A DNA stretch of 24,415 bases from DASWRT01 sp036403035 (GCA_036403035.1 DASWRT010000134.1:1-24415), one strand, 5' to 3'. Shown: positions 1-8,095, numbered from the stretch's first letter. Notes: generated by a model not told the origin, from the letters alone. Numbers and translations: made by a program.

Positions 1-1
1 G

Positions 2-1894
2 CGGCTCCTGGAGGAGCCGAGCCGCATCGCGGGCGGGGCAATCCGTTTCCGCGGCGACGACGTGCTGGCGATGCAGGGCGGGGAGCTTCGGAGCCTGCGC
101 GGCGGCAAGGTCGCGATGGTCTTCCAGGACCCGATGCAGTCACTGAATCCGGTGCTCCGCATCGCGCGGCAGCTCGTCGAGACAATGGAGGTGCACGGCC
201 GGTACAACCGGCGCGAGGCGTCACGGCGCGCCGTCGGCCTGCTCGGCCGGATGGGCATCACCGCGCCGGAACGCGCCATAGCGGGATACCCGCACCAATT
301 CTCGGGCGGCATGCGGCAGCGCGTGATGCTCGCGATGGGGTTCAGCAACGAGCCGGCGCTGCTGCTCGCCGACGAGCCGACGACGGCGCTGGACGTCACG
401 ATCCAGGCGCAGATCCTCGACCTGCTGCGCGAACTCAACCGCGATTTCGGCACCGCGATCGTCCTGATCAGCCACGATCTCGGCGTCATCGCCAATGTCT
501 GCGCGCGCGTCGTCGTGATGTACGGCGGCGAGGTCGTCGAGGAAGGCCGGACCGAGGACATCCTCGCCGATCCGAAGCACCCTTACACCTGGGCGTTGAT
601 CAACGCGGTGCCGCGGCTCGATCGCTACGATCCGACAAACAAGCGCCTGACGACGATCGAAGGAGCGCCTCCCGATCCGCTCGCATGGCCCACCGGCTGC
701 CGCTTCGCGGCGCGTTGTCCGTTCCGCGTCGAACGATGCGACGAGCACCCGGCGCTCGCCGAGGTGGCGCCCGGCCGGAAGAGCCGCTGCTGGATCACAC
801 AAGCCGGCGCAACCCTGCCGGAGCCCGGCGCCGCGCCGGATCGCCCGGCCAAAGCTGCCTCCGCGCCGCGCGCCAGCGCGTTCGGGCGGACCGATGCGGC
901 GGCGGTAAGCCGCGGCGAGCGGCTGCTCGAAGTGCGCGGGCTGGTGAAGCATTTCCCGCTGCCGCGCGACGGGCTTTTCGGCAAGCGACGCGTCGTGCAT
1001 GCCGTCGACGGCGTCGATCTCGACGTCGCGCAGGGCGAGACCGTCGGGCTCGTCGGCGAGTCCGGCTGCGGAAAGTCAACCGTCGCGCGGCTCGTCACAC
1101 GCCTCCACGAGCCGGACCAAGGCTCGATCGTCTTCGCCGGAAAGGACATCGCGCACGCGTCGCCGGCCGAGATCCATCCGCTGCGGCGACGGATGCAGAT
1201 GGTGTTTCAGGATCCCTACGCGTCTCTGAATCCGCGCATGACCGTCGGCGAGATGCTCGGCGAGTCGCTGCGCTTTCATCGGATAACGCAGGGTGCGCAG
1301 GCGACGCGGGAGCGCATCGCCGACTTGCTCGCGACCGTGGGCCTGAGCCCGCGCGCCGCCGACCGCTACCCGCATGAATTCTCGGGCGGGCAACGCCAAC
1401 GCGTCAGCATCGCGCGCGCGCTCGCCGTCGGCCCGGACCTTATCGTGGCGGACGAGCCGATTTCGTCGCTCGACGTCAACATCCAGGCACAGATCATCAA
1501 TCTCTTCGTCGATCTCCAGGAGCGGTTCGGCCTCGCCTACCTGTTCATCGCGCACGATCTCGCCGTCGTGCGGCACATCTCCGACCGCATCGTCGTGCTC
1601 TATCTCGGCAAGGTGATGGAGATCGCGCCGGCGGCGAAACTGTTCGAGGCGCCGCTGCACCCCTACACGCGCTCGCTGATCTCGGCGGTGCCGATCCCGG
1701 ACGTCGCGGTCGAGCGGCGGCGGCAACGGCTGAAGCTCGGCGGCGAACCGCCGAGCGCGGTCGCCCCGCCGAGCGGCTGCCGCTTCCGAACGCGCTGCCC
1801 GATCGCCCAACCGATCTGCGCCGAGGCCGTCCCGCCGCTCGCGGAGCATGTGCTCGGCCAGTGGGCCGCCTGCCATTTCCCTGGACAGAACTGA
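2..1894 (+). CDS. Fused dipeptide/oligopeptide ABC transporter ATPase (DppD-DppF type), 5' end outside window
   Basis: This is a cytoplasmic ATPase carrying both nucleotide-binding domains of a peptide/nickel-type importer in one chain. The frame is open to the left edge, so the first Walker A lies outside the window; 630 residues are visible. In fragment numbering, domain 1 shows a Q-loop VFQDPMQSLNP (~40), signature FSGGMRQR (100), Walker B LLLADEP (D124/E125) and switch His158. An oligopeptide C-terminal motif with CRFAARCP follows at ~232. Domain 2 has Walker A GESGCGKS (352-359), Q-loop VFQDPYASLNP, signature FSGGQRQR (460), Walker B VADEP (D484), His518 and a second CRFRTRCP tail. Both halves look catalytically intact, except for the unseen first P-loop. 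The gene ends 9 nt before the CoA-transferase gene. The binding protein and permeases presumably lie upstream. The substrate is unknown: this family carries peptides, opines, glycosides and acids. Confidence 0.95.
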   Translation, partial: RLLEEPSRIAGGAIRFRGDDVLAMQGGELRSLRGGKVAMVFQDPMQSLNPVLRIARQLVETMEVHGRYNRREASRRAVGLLGRMGITAPERAIAGYPHQFSGGMRQRVMLAMGFSNEPALLLADEPTTALDVTIQAQILDLLRELNRDFGTAIVLISHDLGVIANVCARVVVMYGGEVVEEGRTEDILADPKHPYTWALINAVPRLDRYDPTNKRLTTIEGAPPDPLAWPTGCRFAARCPFRVERCDEHPALAEVAPGRKSRCWITQAGATLPEPGAAPDRPAKAASAPRASAFGRTDAAAVSRGERLLEVRGLVKHFPLPRDGLFGKRRVVHAVDGVDLDVAQGETVGLVGESGCGKSTVARLVTRLHEPDQGSIVFAGKDIAHASPAEIHPLRRRMQMVFQDPYASLNPRMTVGEMLGESLRFHRITQGAQATRERIADLLATVGLSPRAADRYPHEFSGGQRQRVSIARALAVGPDLIVADEPISSLDVNIQAQIINLFVDLQERFGLAYLFIAHDLAVVRHISDRIVVLYLGKVMEIAPAAKLFEAPLHPYTRSLISAVPIPDVAVERRRQRLKLGGEPPSAVAPPSGCRFRTRCPIAQPICAEAVPPLAEHVLGQWAACHFPGQN

Positions 1895-1903
1895 GGAGCG
1901 AGG

Positions 1904-3526
1904 ATGCCCGTGCGATGCGTCACGGCCGACGACGCGGTCAAGCTGGTGCGGGACGGCGATACCGTCCTGATCGGCGGCTCCGGCGGCGGCCACGCCGTGC
2001 CGGAGGAGCTGATGGCGGCGCTCGGCCGACGCTTTCTTACCGAGGGAGCGCCGCAAGGCATCACTTCACTCCATCCGGTCGGTCTCGGCGACGGCAAGTC
2101 TTCCGGCGCCGGGCATTTCGCGCATGAGGGACTGCTGAAGCGCATCGTCTGCGGCACGTTCGTGAACTCGCCCGCGATCTCCGACCTTGCGATGGCGAAC
2201 AAGATCGAGGCGTACACGCTGCCTCAGGGGGCGCTGTCGCAGCTTACCCGCGAGATGGCGGCCGGGCGGCCGGGCCTGCTGACCCGGACCGGGCTGCACA
2301 CCTTCATCGATCCCCGGCACGGTGGCGGCCGCCAGAGCGAGAGCGCGACCGAAGACCTCGTCGAGCTGGTGAATTTCGCCGGCCGCGAGCACCTGTTCTA
2401 CAAGCCGTATCACGTCGACGTGGCCTTGCTGCGCGGCACGACGGCGGACGAGGACGGCAACGTGACGATGGAGCACGAGGCCGTATTCGGCGAAATGCTC
2501 TCGATGGCGCAGGCGACGCGCCGCTGCGGCGGGGTCGTGATCGTGCAGGTGAAGCGGCTCGCGAAGGCCGGGCTCCTGCCGGCGAAGCAGGTGAAGATTC
2601 CCGGCATTCTCGTCGACCTCCTCGTCGTCGAGCCGGAGCAGCGCCAGACCTATCTCTCGGCGCACAATCCCGCCTATGCCGGCGAGATCAAGGTGCCGCT
2701 CTCCGAGATGCCGCGCCTGCCGCTGGACCCACGCAAGGTGATCGCGCGCCGGGCTGCGATGGAGTTGTTCCCCGGCGCGATCTGCAATCTCGGGTCCGGG
2801 ATCTCGACCGGGATCGCGAACGTCGCGGCGGAGGAAGGAATTCTCGACGAGGTCTGCCTGACCAACGAGCAGGGGCTGATCGGGGGAGCCCCGGCCTCCG
2901 GCAACGAGGCGGGCGCGTCGCGCAATTATTCGGCGATGATCGATCAGCCCTACCAGTTCGACTTCTACGACGGCGGCGGCCTCGATCTCGCCTTCCTCTC
3001 GTTCGCCGAATTCGACGCCGCCGGCAACGTCAATGTCAGCCGGTTCGGCGGGCGCATCATCGGCGTCGGCGGATTCGTCAACATCAGCCAGAACGCCCGC
3101 ATCGTAATCTTCAGCGGCACCTTCACTGCCGGCGCGTGCGACATCGCGTGGCCGGGCGGGCAGACACGGATCGCCCGCGACGGTCCGCACCGGAAGCTCG
3201 TCGCTGATGTGGAACAGGTCTCGTACAGCGGCGCCTTCGGGCGGGAGAACGGGCAGCGCGTGCTCTACGTCACCGAGCGCGCGGTGTTCCGCATGGCGGC
3301 CGGTGGGATAGAGCTGATCGAAGTGGCGCCGGGGATCGACATCGAGCGCGACATCGTCGGGCGGATGAGTTTCCGGCCGGCAGTCGCCGAGAATGCCCGC
3401 CCGATGGACCCGCGCCTCTTCATGCCGGAGCCGATGGGACTGGCGGTCGATGTCCTGGCGAAGCCGCAACGGCAGCGCTCGCCGCGGCTCGACGAGTTCG
3501 AGACGATGAGGATGGCCGCCCAATGA
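1904..3526 (+). CDS. Single-chain family I CoA-transferase (acetate/3-oxoacid or propionate CoA-transferase type)
   Basis: This 540-residue protein has the fused alpha-beta layout of YdiF/propionate-type CoA-transferases. Such enzymes move CoA between a donor acyl-CoA and a free carboxylic acid through a glutamyl-CoA intermediate. The N-terminal half has a glycine-rich IGGSGGGH loop near residue 25. The C-terminal half carries NEQGLIGG, where Glu322 is the expected catalytic glutamate, followed by the family-typical DFYDGGGLDLAFL and NVNVSRFGG. The length is normal. The start is the ATG after GAGGAGCG, 9 nt past the ATPase stop, so the two genes are probably co-transcribed. The 3' end overlaps the next gene by 4 nt (ATGA). 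In context it probably activates a carboxylate intermediate of the island's catabolic route. The family assignment is firm, but the acid it activates is unknown. Confidence 0.92.
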   Translation: MPVRCVTADDAVKLVRDGDTVLIGGSGGGHAVPEELMAALGRRFLTEGAPQGITSLHPVGLGDGKSSGAGHFAHEGLLKRIVCGTFVNSPAISDLAMANKIEAYTLPQGALSQLTREMAAGRPGLLTRTGLHTFIDPRHGGGRQSESATEDLVELVNFAGREHLFYKPYHVDVALLRGTTADEDGNVTMEHEAVFGEMLSMAQATRRCGGVVIVQVKRLAKAGLLPAKQVKIPGILVDLLVVEPEQRQTYLSAHNPAYAGEIKVPLSEMPRLPLDPRKVIARRAAMELFPGAICNLGSGISTGIANVAAEEGILDEVCLTNEQGLIGGAPASGNEAGASRNYSAMIDQPYQFDFYDGGGLDLAFLSFAEFDAAGNVNVSRFGGRIIGVGGFVNISQNARIVIFSGTFTAGACDIAWPGGQTRIARDGPHRKLVADVEQVSYSGAFGRENGQRVLYVTERAVFRMAAGGIELIEVAPGIDIERDIVGRMSFRPAVAENARPMDPRLFMPEPMGLAVDVLAKPQRQRSPRLDEFETMRMAAQ

Positions 3527-4347
3527 GCATCAGCAACATTAGCCCCGCCCCCGCCCCGGTCGACGGCGAGACCCGGCTTTTCGTGATCGTCGGCGCCCCG
3601 ATCGCTCAGGTGCGTTCGCCGCAGACATTCAATCCGCGCCTCCGCGACGCCGGCCGCAACGCCGTCATGGTGCCGCTCCACGTCCCGCAGGCGCAGTTCG
3701 AAGCGGTGCTCCCGGCATTGAAGGTGCTCCGCAACCTCGACGGCATTGTCGTCACCGTGCCGTTCAAGACGCGCGCGCTCGCCTTGGCGGACACGGTGCT
3801 CGCAACCGGCGAGCGGGTCGGCGCCATCAACGCGCTGCGGCGCGAGCCGGACGGCACATGGACCGGCGACATGTTCGACGGCCGCGGTCTGATCCGCGGG
3901 TTGCGCGAGCGCGGCCATGAGATCGCCGGCCGCCGCGTGCTGCTGCTGGGCGCGGGCGGCGCCGGCAGCGCCACCGGCTTTGCACTTGCCGAGGCCGGAG
4001 CGGCGGAGATCACGGTCCACGAGATCGACGCAGCGAAAGCCGAGCGTCTCGCGGCAGGGATTCGCGCCGCGCATCCCGCGTGCCGCGCGGTTGCCGGACC
4101 ACCCGACCCGGCCGCGCACGACATGCTGGTCAATGCGACGCCGATCGGCATGGCCGATGCGCCGCACATGCCGGTCGCCTTCGGTCGCTTCGACCCGGCG
4201 CTCCTCGTCTGCGACGTCATCATGAAACCGGAAGAGACGCCGCTGCTGCGTCACGCGATGGAGTGCGGCTGCATCGCCGTCGGCGGGCGCGCAATGCTCG
4301 ACGGTCAAGTCGACGAGGTGCTGCGGTTCTTCCGCATCGAAACATAG
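3523..4347 (+). CDS. Shikimate/quinate dehydrogenase-like NAD(P)-dependent oxidoreductase
   Basis: This 274-residue protein has the AroE fold: an N-terminal substrate domain and a C-terminal Rossmann domain. Seen motifs are GAPIAQVRSP (24-33), VTVPFK with catalytic Lys82, GAIN with Asn103, GDMFDG with catalytic Asp119, dinucleotide loop GAGGAG (143-148), NATPIGM (Asn204) and a C-terminal MLDGQ. The catalytic Lys/Asp pair is present. The shikimate-binding motif normally reads like HSxSP; here it is QVRSP, so the first serine of the carboxylate clamp is replaced by Val30 while Ser32 stays. The GDNTDG motif is altered to GDMFDG. The gene sits inside a catabolic operon, starting in the ATGA overlap with the CoA-transferase gene. 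A related alicyclic hydroxy acid is therefore a better guess than shikimate biosynthesis. The substrate is not known. Confidence 0.85.
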   Translation: MSISNISPAPAPVDGETRLFVIVGAPIAQVRSPQTFNPRLRDAGRNAVMVPLHVPQAQFEAVLPALKVLRNLDGIVVTVPFKTRALALADTVLATGERVGAINALRREPDGTWTGDMFDGRGLIRGLRERGHEIAGRRVLLLGAGGAGSATGFALAEAGAAEITVHEIDAAKAERLAAGIRAAHPACRAVAGPPDPAAHDMLVNATPIGMADAPHMPVAFGRFDPALLVCDVIMKPEETPLLRHAMECGCIAVGGRAMLDGQVDEVLRFFRIET

Positions 4348-4359
4348 AGAGGGAGCGAG

Positions 4360-4800
4360 ATGATCGACATCCATATCAGCCCGGGCGAGCACGCCGAATT
4401 CTCGAAAACGATCGGCGAGAGCGACGTCAATCTCTTCGCGGGCCTCACGGGCGACTTTGCACAGATCCACATCGACGCCGCGTTCGCCAGCCGGAACGGG
4501 TTCGGCCAACGGATTGCGCACGGGGTACTTGTGCTCGGCCTGCTCTCGACGACCTCGTCGATGATCTCGCAACGCTCGATCGAACGGGGCTGCAAGGGAG
4601 TCCCGGTGTCGCTCGGCTACGACCGGATCCGGTTTCTCAAGCCCGTCCTGCTCGGCGACACGATCACGGCCCGCTACACCGTCGAGAGCGTCGATGTGGA
4701 GAAAGCGCGGACACGGTCGAAGATCGAGGCGGTCAACCAGCGCGGCGAATTGTGTCTTGCCGGCGAGCACATCATGAAATGGATCGAGCCGCAGGCATGA
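4360..4800 (+). CDS. MaoC-family (R)-specific enoyl-CoA hydratase-like protein
   Basis: This is a 146-residue single hot-dog domain protein. The segment GDFAQIHID (31-39) aligns with the active-site loop of R-hydratases of the PhaJ type, placing Asp32 and His37 at the catalytic dyad with the correct four-residue spacing. The usual Asn-Pro of the GDxNPxH motif is replaced by Ala-Gln. FGQRIAHGVL, the second conserved segment, is intact. The family adds water to trans-2-enoyl-CoA, or dehydrates a 3-hydroxyacyl-CoA, in the cytoplasm. A GAGAGGGAGCGAG purine tract precedes the ATG, 12 nt after the AroE-like gene. The 3' end overlaps the next gene by ATGA. Neighbouring a CoA-transferase, it plausibly acts on the CoA ester made there. 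The exact substrate is unknown. Confidence 0.85.
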   Translation: MIDIHISPGEHAEFSKTIGESDVNLFAGLTGDFAQIHIDAAFASRNGFGQRIAHGVLVLGLLSTTSSMISQRSIERGCKGVPVSLGYDRIRFLKPVLLGDTITARYTVESVDVEKARTRSKIEAVNQRGELCLAGEHIMKWIEPQA

Positions 4801-5780
4801 TCTTCCTGACGCACCCCACCGAAGCGCGCGAGAAGTATTACGGCGCGAAGGCGCTGGCCGGCCTGGAGGCGCTCGCCCCCGTGCGCCGCAACCCGCACGA
4901 CCGGCCGCTCTCGACGGATGAGCTGGTCGAGGCGGCGGCGGGCTGCCGGGTTATCGTCTCCGACCGGCAGACGCCCGGCGAGGCGGCGATCTTCGAACGC
5001 CTGCCCAATCTCGCCGCCTTCGTGCGCTGTGCGGTGGACATCCGCAACGTCGACGTCGCGGCGGCGAGCCGGCGCGGCGTGCTCGTCACGCATGCGAGCG
5101 CCGGCTTCATCGCTTCGGTCGCCGAACTCGCCGTCGGGTTCATGATCGACCTCGGACGCCATGTGACCGATGCCGCCCTGACGTCCCGGACCGGCAAGAT
5201 GCCGAGCGCACGCATGGGACGGCAGCTCAAGGGGAGCACGCTCGGCATCATCGGCTACGGTGCGATCGGCCGGTACCTCGCCGACCTCGGCGTCGCGTTC
5301 GGGATGCGCGTCCTGGTGAGCGATCCGCATGCCGAAGTTACGAATCCCGGCCTTATCCAGGTGAACCTTTCGCGATTGCTTGAGCAGGCCGATTTCGTCG
5401 TCTGCCTCGCGGTCGCAACGGCGGAAACGGAAAACCTGATGGATGCCGACGCCTTCGCGCGGATGCAGCCGAGCGCGTTCTTCGTCAATCTCTCGCGGGG
5501 CAACCTCGTCGACGAGGGCGCGCTGCGCCGAGCCTTGGATGAGGGGCGGATCGCCGGTGCGGCCCTCGATGTCGGGCGCGCTCCCGACCAGATGCCGTCG
5601 CCCGACCTGGCGGCGCGATCCGACGTGATCGCCACGCCGCATACCGGCGGCCTGACGCCGCCGGCGATCGAGCATCAGGCGCTTGAGACGGTGCGGCAGG
5701 TCGAGGTGATCCTCCGGGGCGAGATCCCTGAAGGCGCAGCGAACGCAGCACACGCGTTGCGTTTGAGGGGCGCGACGTGA
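4797..5780 (+). CDS. D-isomer-specific 2-hydroxyacid dehydrogenase-like protein
   Basis: This protein has 327 residues from the ATG that overlaps the MaoC stop codon (ATGA), a clear translational-coupling start; the open frame further upstream is a shadow of other genes. It has the D-2-hydroxyacid/phosphoglycerate dehydrogenase layout. The NAD-binding loop is GIIGYGAIG (150-158), the substrate arginine is in NLSRGNLVDE (Arg234), and the catalytic histidine is in TPHTGG (His282). The family's catalytic glutamate normally lies in a DVFxxEP segment. Here that segment reads ALDVGRAPDQ, with no Glu and Pro/Asp263-264 in its place. The family reduces 2-oxo acids or oxidises D-2-hydroxy acids with NAD(H). 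The altered triad means activity and direction are uncertain. It is probably a step in the same route as its neighbours. Confidence 0.88.
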   Translation: MIFLTHPTEAREKYYGAKALAGLEALAPVRRNPHDRPLSTDELVEAAAGCRVIVSDRQTPGEAAIFERLPNLAAFVRCAVDIRNVDVAAASRRGVLVTHASAGFIASVAELAVGFMIDLGRHVTDAALTSRTGKMPSARMGRQLKGSTLGIIGYGAIGRYLADLGVAFGMRVLVSDPHAEVTNPGLIQVNLSRLLEQADFVVCLAVATAETENLMDADAFARMQPSAFFVNLSRGNLVDEGALRRALDEGRIAGAALDVGRAPDQMPSPDLAARSDVIATPHTGGLTPPAIEHQALETVRQVEVILRGEIPEGAANAAHALRLRGAT

Positions 5781-5846
5781 GCGATCAATTCGGAAGGACA
5801 GCCATCCGGTCGCATGGCCGTCCCCTCAGCGACGGTTGGCGCACGC

Positions 5847-5853
5847 GGGGAGG
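5847..5853 (+). promoter_or_regulatory. Ribosome binding site choosing the start of the first MR/MLE gene
   Basis: GGGGAGG lies 9 nt before the ATG at 5863. It favours that ATG over the in-frame TTG at 5836, which has no upstream SD and would add nine unconserved residues. Confidence 0.65.
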
Positions 5854-5862
5854 TCGTTGCGC

Positions 5863-6987
5863 ATGAAGATCACGGCGATCGAGTCGATCCTGCTCAAGAT
5901 TCCGTACGAGAGCGGCGGGCCGAAATGGGAGACCGCCGGCCAAGTCTGGACGACGATGGACGTCCTTCTCGTCCGCATCGACACGGACGACGGCGTCACG
6001 GGCTGGGGCGAGGCGTTCGGCCACTCGGTTTGCCTCGGCACGAAGGCGACCCTCGACAGCATGGTGGCGCCGCTGTTCATCGGCCGCGATCCCACCGACA
6101 TCGTCGGCCTGACGCGCGAGATGGCGCAACGGACGCACATATTCGGCCGGAACGGCTCGGTGCAGTATGCGCTGTCCGGAATCGACATCGCGCTCTGGGA
6201 CATCGCCGGCAAGCGCGCCGGGCTGCCGATTTTCCAGCTCCTCGGCGGCAGTCGCCGGGGCGAGTTCGACGCCTATGCGAGCTTTCTCCGCTACACCGAT
6301 CCGAAGCTCGTCGCCGAAAATGCGGCGCGGGCGGTCGAGCGCGGGTATCGCGCGATCAAGCTCCATGAGATCGACGTGCCGCAGGTCGCGGCGGCACGCG
6401 AGGCGATCGGGCCGGACATCGCGCTGATGATGGACGTCAATTGCCCATGGACCGTCGACGAGTCCCTGGAGATGGTCCGGCGTCTCACACCCTACGATCT
6501 CTACTGGCTTGAGGAGCCGGTCTGGCCGCCCGAGGATCACGATGGATTAGCGCGGGTGCGTTCGGCGGCCGCCGCTTCCGGCATCCGCGTCTCCGCCGGA
6601 GAGAACGCGGCCGGCCTGCACGATTTTCGCCGCCTCTTCGCCGCCGGAGCGATCGACATCGCGCAGCCGAGCGTCACGAAGATCGGCGGCATCACGGAAA
6701 TGCGGAAGATCATCGCGCTGGCGGAAGCGCACGCGGTGCGCCTCGTTCCGCACTGCGCCTATTTCGGCCCTGGCCTTCTCGCGTCGCTGCATCTCGCCGC
6801 GACCTTGCCCGGACCCGCCGCGCCTTTCGAACGCCTCTATGTCGATCTGGAGACCAGCCCGCTTGCACCCTGGACGGAGGCGATGAACGGCAAGATGCGG
6901 GTGCCGCAAGGCCCGGGACTCGGCTGCGACCCGGCTCCGGAGATCATCGAGCGGTATCGCGTCGACCTGCCGACACGCCGCCCCTGA
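5863..6987 (+). CDS. Mandelate racemase/muconate lactonizing family protein, copy 1 (enolase superfamily)
   Basis: This 374-residue protein has the enolase-superfamily capping domain plus TIM barrel. Mg ligands are visible at Asp191 (MMDVN), Glu217 (LEEP) and Glu247 (SAGEN). The barrel strand 2 motif is K166-L-H168 instead of the KxK of mandelate racemase. Barrel strand 7 has His297 (VPHCAYFGPG), the expected general base. Its partner aspartate is missing: QPSVTKIGG has Ser270 where MPD/QPD is normal. Glu323 lies in the FERL segment. Family members abstract the proton alpha to a carboxylate to dehydrate, racemise or cycloisomerise sugar acids and aryl hydroxy acids. An 82-bp gap with no clear terminator separates it from the previous gene, and 11 nt separate it from the second copy. 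The exact reaction cannot be assigned. Confidence 0.9.
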   Translation: MKITAIESILLKIPYESGGPKWETAGQVWTTMDVLLVRIDTDDGVTGWGEAFGHSVCLGTKATLDSMVAPLFIGRDPTDIVGLTREMAQRTHIFGRNGSVQYALSGIDIALWDIAGKRAGLPIFQLLGGSRRGEFDAYASFLRYTDPKLVAENAARAVERGYRAIKLHEIDVPQVAAAREAIGPDIALMMDVNCPWTVDESLEMVRRLTPYDLYWLEEPVWPPEDHDGLARVRSAAAASGIRVSAGENAAGLHDFRRLFAAGAIDIAQPSVTKIGGITEMRKIIALAEAHAVRLVPHCAYFGPGLLASLHLAATLPGPAAPFERLYVDLETSPLAPWTEAMNGKMRVPQGPGLGCDPAPEIIERYRVDLPTRRP

Positions 6988-6998
6988 AAGGGCATGCC

Positions 6999-8081
6999 AT
7001 GAAGGTGACGGATCTCCGGACGGCGGCGGCGCACGTTCCACTCCCCAAACCGATCGTCAGCGCTCTCGGTGGAATTCAATCGTTCGGCTGCCTGCTCATC
7101 TACATCGACACGAACGAGGGCCTGACCGGCGAAAATCTCATCTTCACCCTCAACAACAAGCGCCTCACCGTCTTCGACGAGATGGTGCGGAGCCTCGCAC
7201 CGCTGGTCGTCGGACGTGACCCGGCCTTCACCACACGCTTCTGGCAGGAAGCGTGGATCGACATCAATTTCGTCGGCCACAAGGGCGTGCCGGTCGTCGG
7301 GATCTCGGCGATCGACGGCGCGCTCTGGGATCTTCGAGGCAAGGCGGCAGGACTGCCGATCTACCGCCTTATCGGTGCCTGCCGAAGCGAGGTTCCCGCC
7401 TATGCAAGCGGCGGTTTGTGGCTATCGTCCACCATCGACGAGCTTCAGGCGGAGGCCGCTCGCTTCGTGGAGGAGGGCTTCCGGGCCGTCAAGATGCGCC
7501 TTGGCAAGATGCCCGTCTCCTGGAACATCGAGCGCGTACGCGCCGTCCGGGAGGCGATCGGCCCGGACGTCCGGCTGATGGCCGATGCGAATCAGCAGCT
7601 CACGGTCGACGAGGCGATCCGGCTCGGCCGCGCCTTGGAAGCATTCGATCTCACATGGTTCGAAGAGCCGCTCCCGCCCTATGACATCGACGGCGTGGCG
7701 CGGGTCGCCGCCGCGCTCGACACACCGATCGCGAGCGGCGAGACGGAATACACGAAATATGGCTTCCGGCAGATGCTGGAGCGGCAATCCGCCGACGTGT
7801 TGATGCCGGATCTGCAGCGGGTCGGCGGCGTCACCGAGTTCATCAAGGTCGCGCACATGGCGGAGGCTCACGACGTGCCGGTCTCCGCCCATCTCTTCAG
7901 CGAGATGAGCCTACAGGTGCTGGCCGGCCTCGCCAACGCGACCTTCCTCGAGTACATGCCGTGGTTCTCCCCGCTGTACGCCGAGTCGATCGAACTGCGG
8001 AAGGGCAATGCCTTCGTGCCCGAGCGCCCAGGCTGGGGCTTCTCCCTCGATCCGAAGGCGGTGGCACGGTTCGCGCCCTGA
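6999..8081 (+). CDS. Mandelate racemase/muconate lactonizing family protein, copy 2 (enolase superfamily)
   Basis: This 360-residue protein is a divergent relative of its upstream neighbour. Its active-site residues fall almost exactly on mandelate racemase numbering plus one: K165-M-R167 on strand 2, metal ligands Asp196 (ADAN), Glu222 (FEEP) and Glu248 (SGET), the Asp271 (MPD)-His298 (SAHLF) dyad, and Glu318 (LEYM). The only departure is the second lysine of KxK, replaced by arginine. The His/Asp base side is therefore intact while the other base is altered, which suits a dehydratase or one-directional reaction better than a racemase (inference). The ATG start follows GAAAGGG. It is the last enzyme of the island, and a stem-loop follows. 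The substrate is unknown, probably a hydroxylated carboxylic acid. Confidence 0.9.
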   Translation: MKVTDLRTAAAHVPLPKPIVSALGGIQSFGCLLIYIDTNEGLTGENLIFTLNNKRLTVFDEMVRSLAPLVVGRDPAFTTRFWQEAWIDINFVGHKGVPVVGISAIDGALWDLRGKAAGLPIYRLIGACRSEVPAYASGGLWLSSTIDELQAEAARFVEEGFRAVKMRLGKMPVSWNIERVRAVREAIGPDVRLMADANQQLTVDEAIRLGRALEAFDLTWFEEPLPPYDIDGVARVAAALDTPIASGETEYTKYGFRQMLERQSADVLMPDLQRVGGVTEFIKVAHMAEAHDVPVSAHLFSEMSLQVLAGLANATFLEYMPWFSPLYAESIELRKGNAFVPERPGWGFSLDPKAVARFAP

Positions 8082-8095
8082 CCTGGCAGTAGTAC

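Noticed and set aside
2066..3523. 485-codon minus-strand frame opposite the CoA-transferase gene
   Set aside because: It is His/Arg/Asp-rich, low-complexity antisense translation of a well-supported gene.
4080..4796. Possible N-terminal extension of the hydroxyacid dehydrogenase
   Set aside because: The frame is open by chance through two other genes. The homologous protein starts at the ATG overlapping the MaoC stop (4797).
5814..6368. Small + strand frame starting in the gap before the first MR/MLE gene
   Set aside because: It continues out of phase through the MR/MLE gene and is arginine-rich with no domain.
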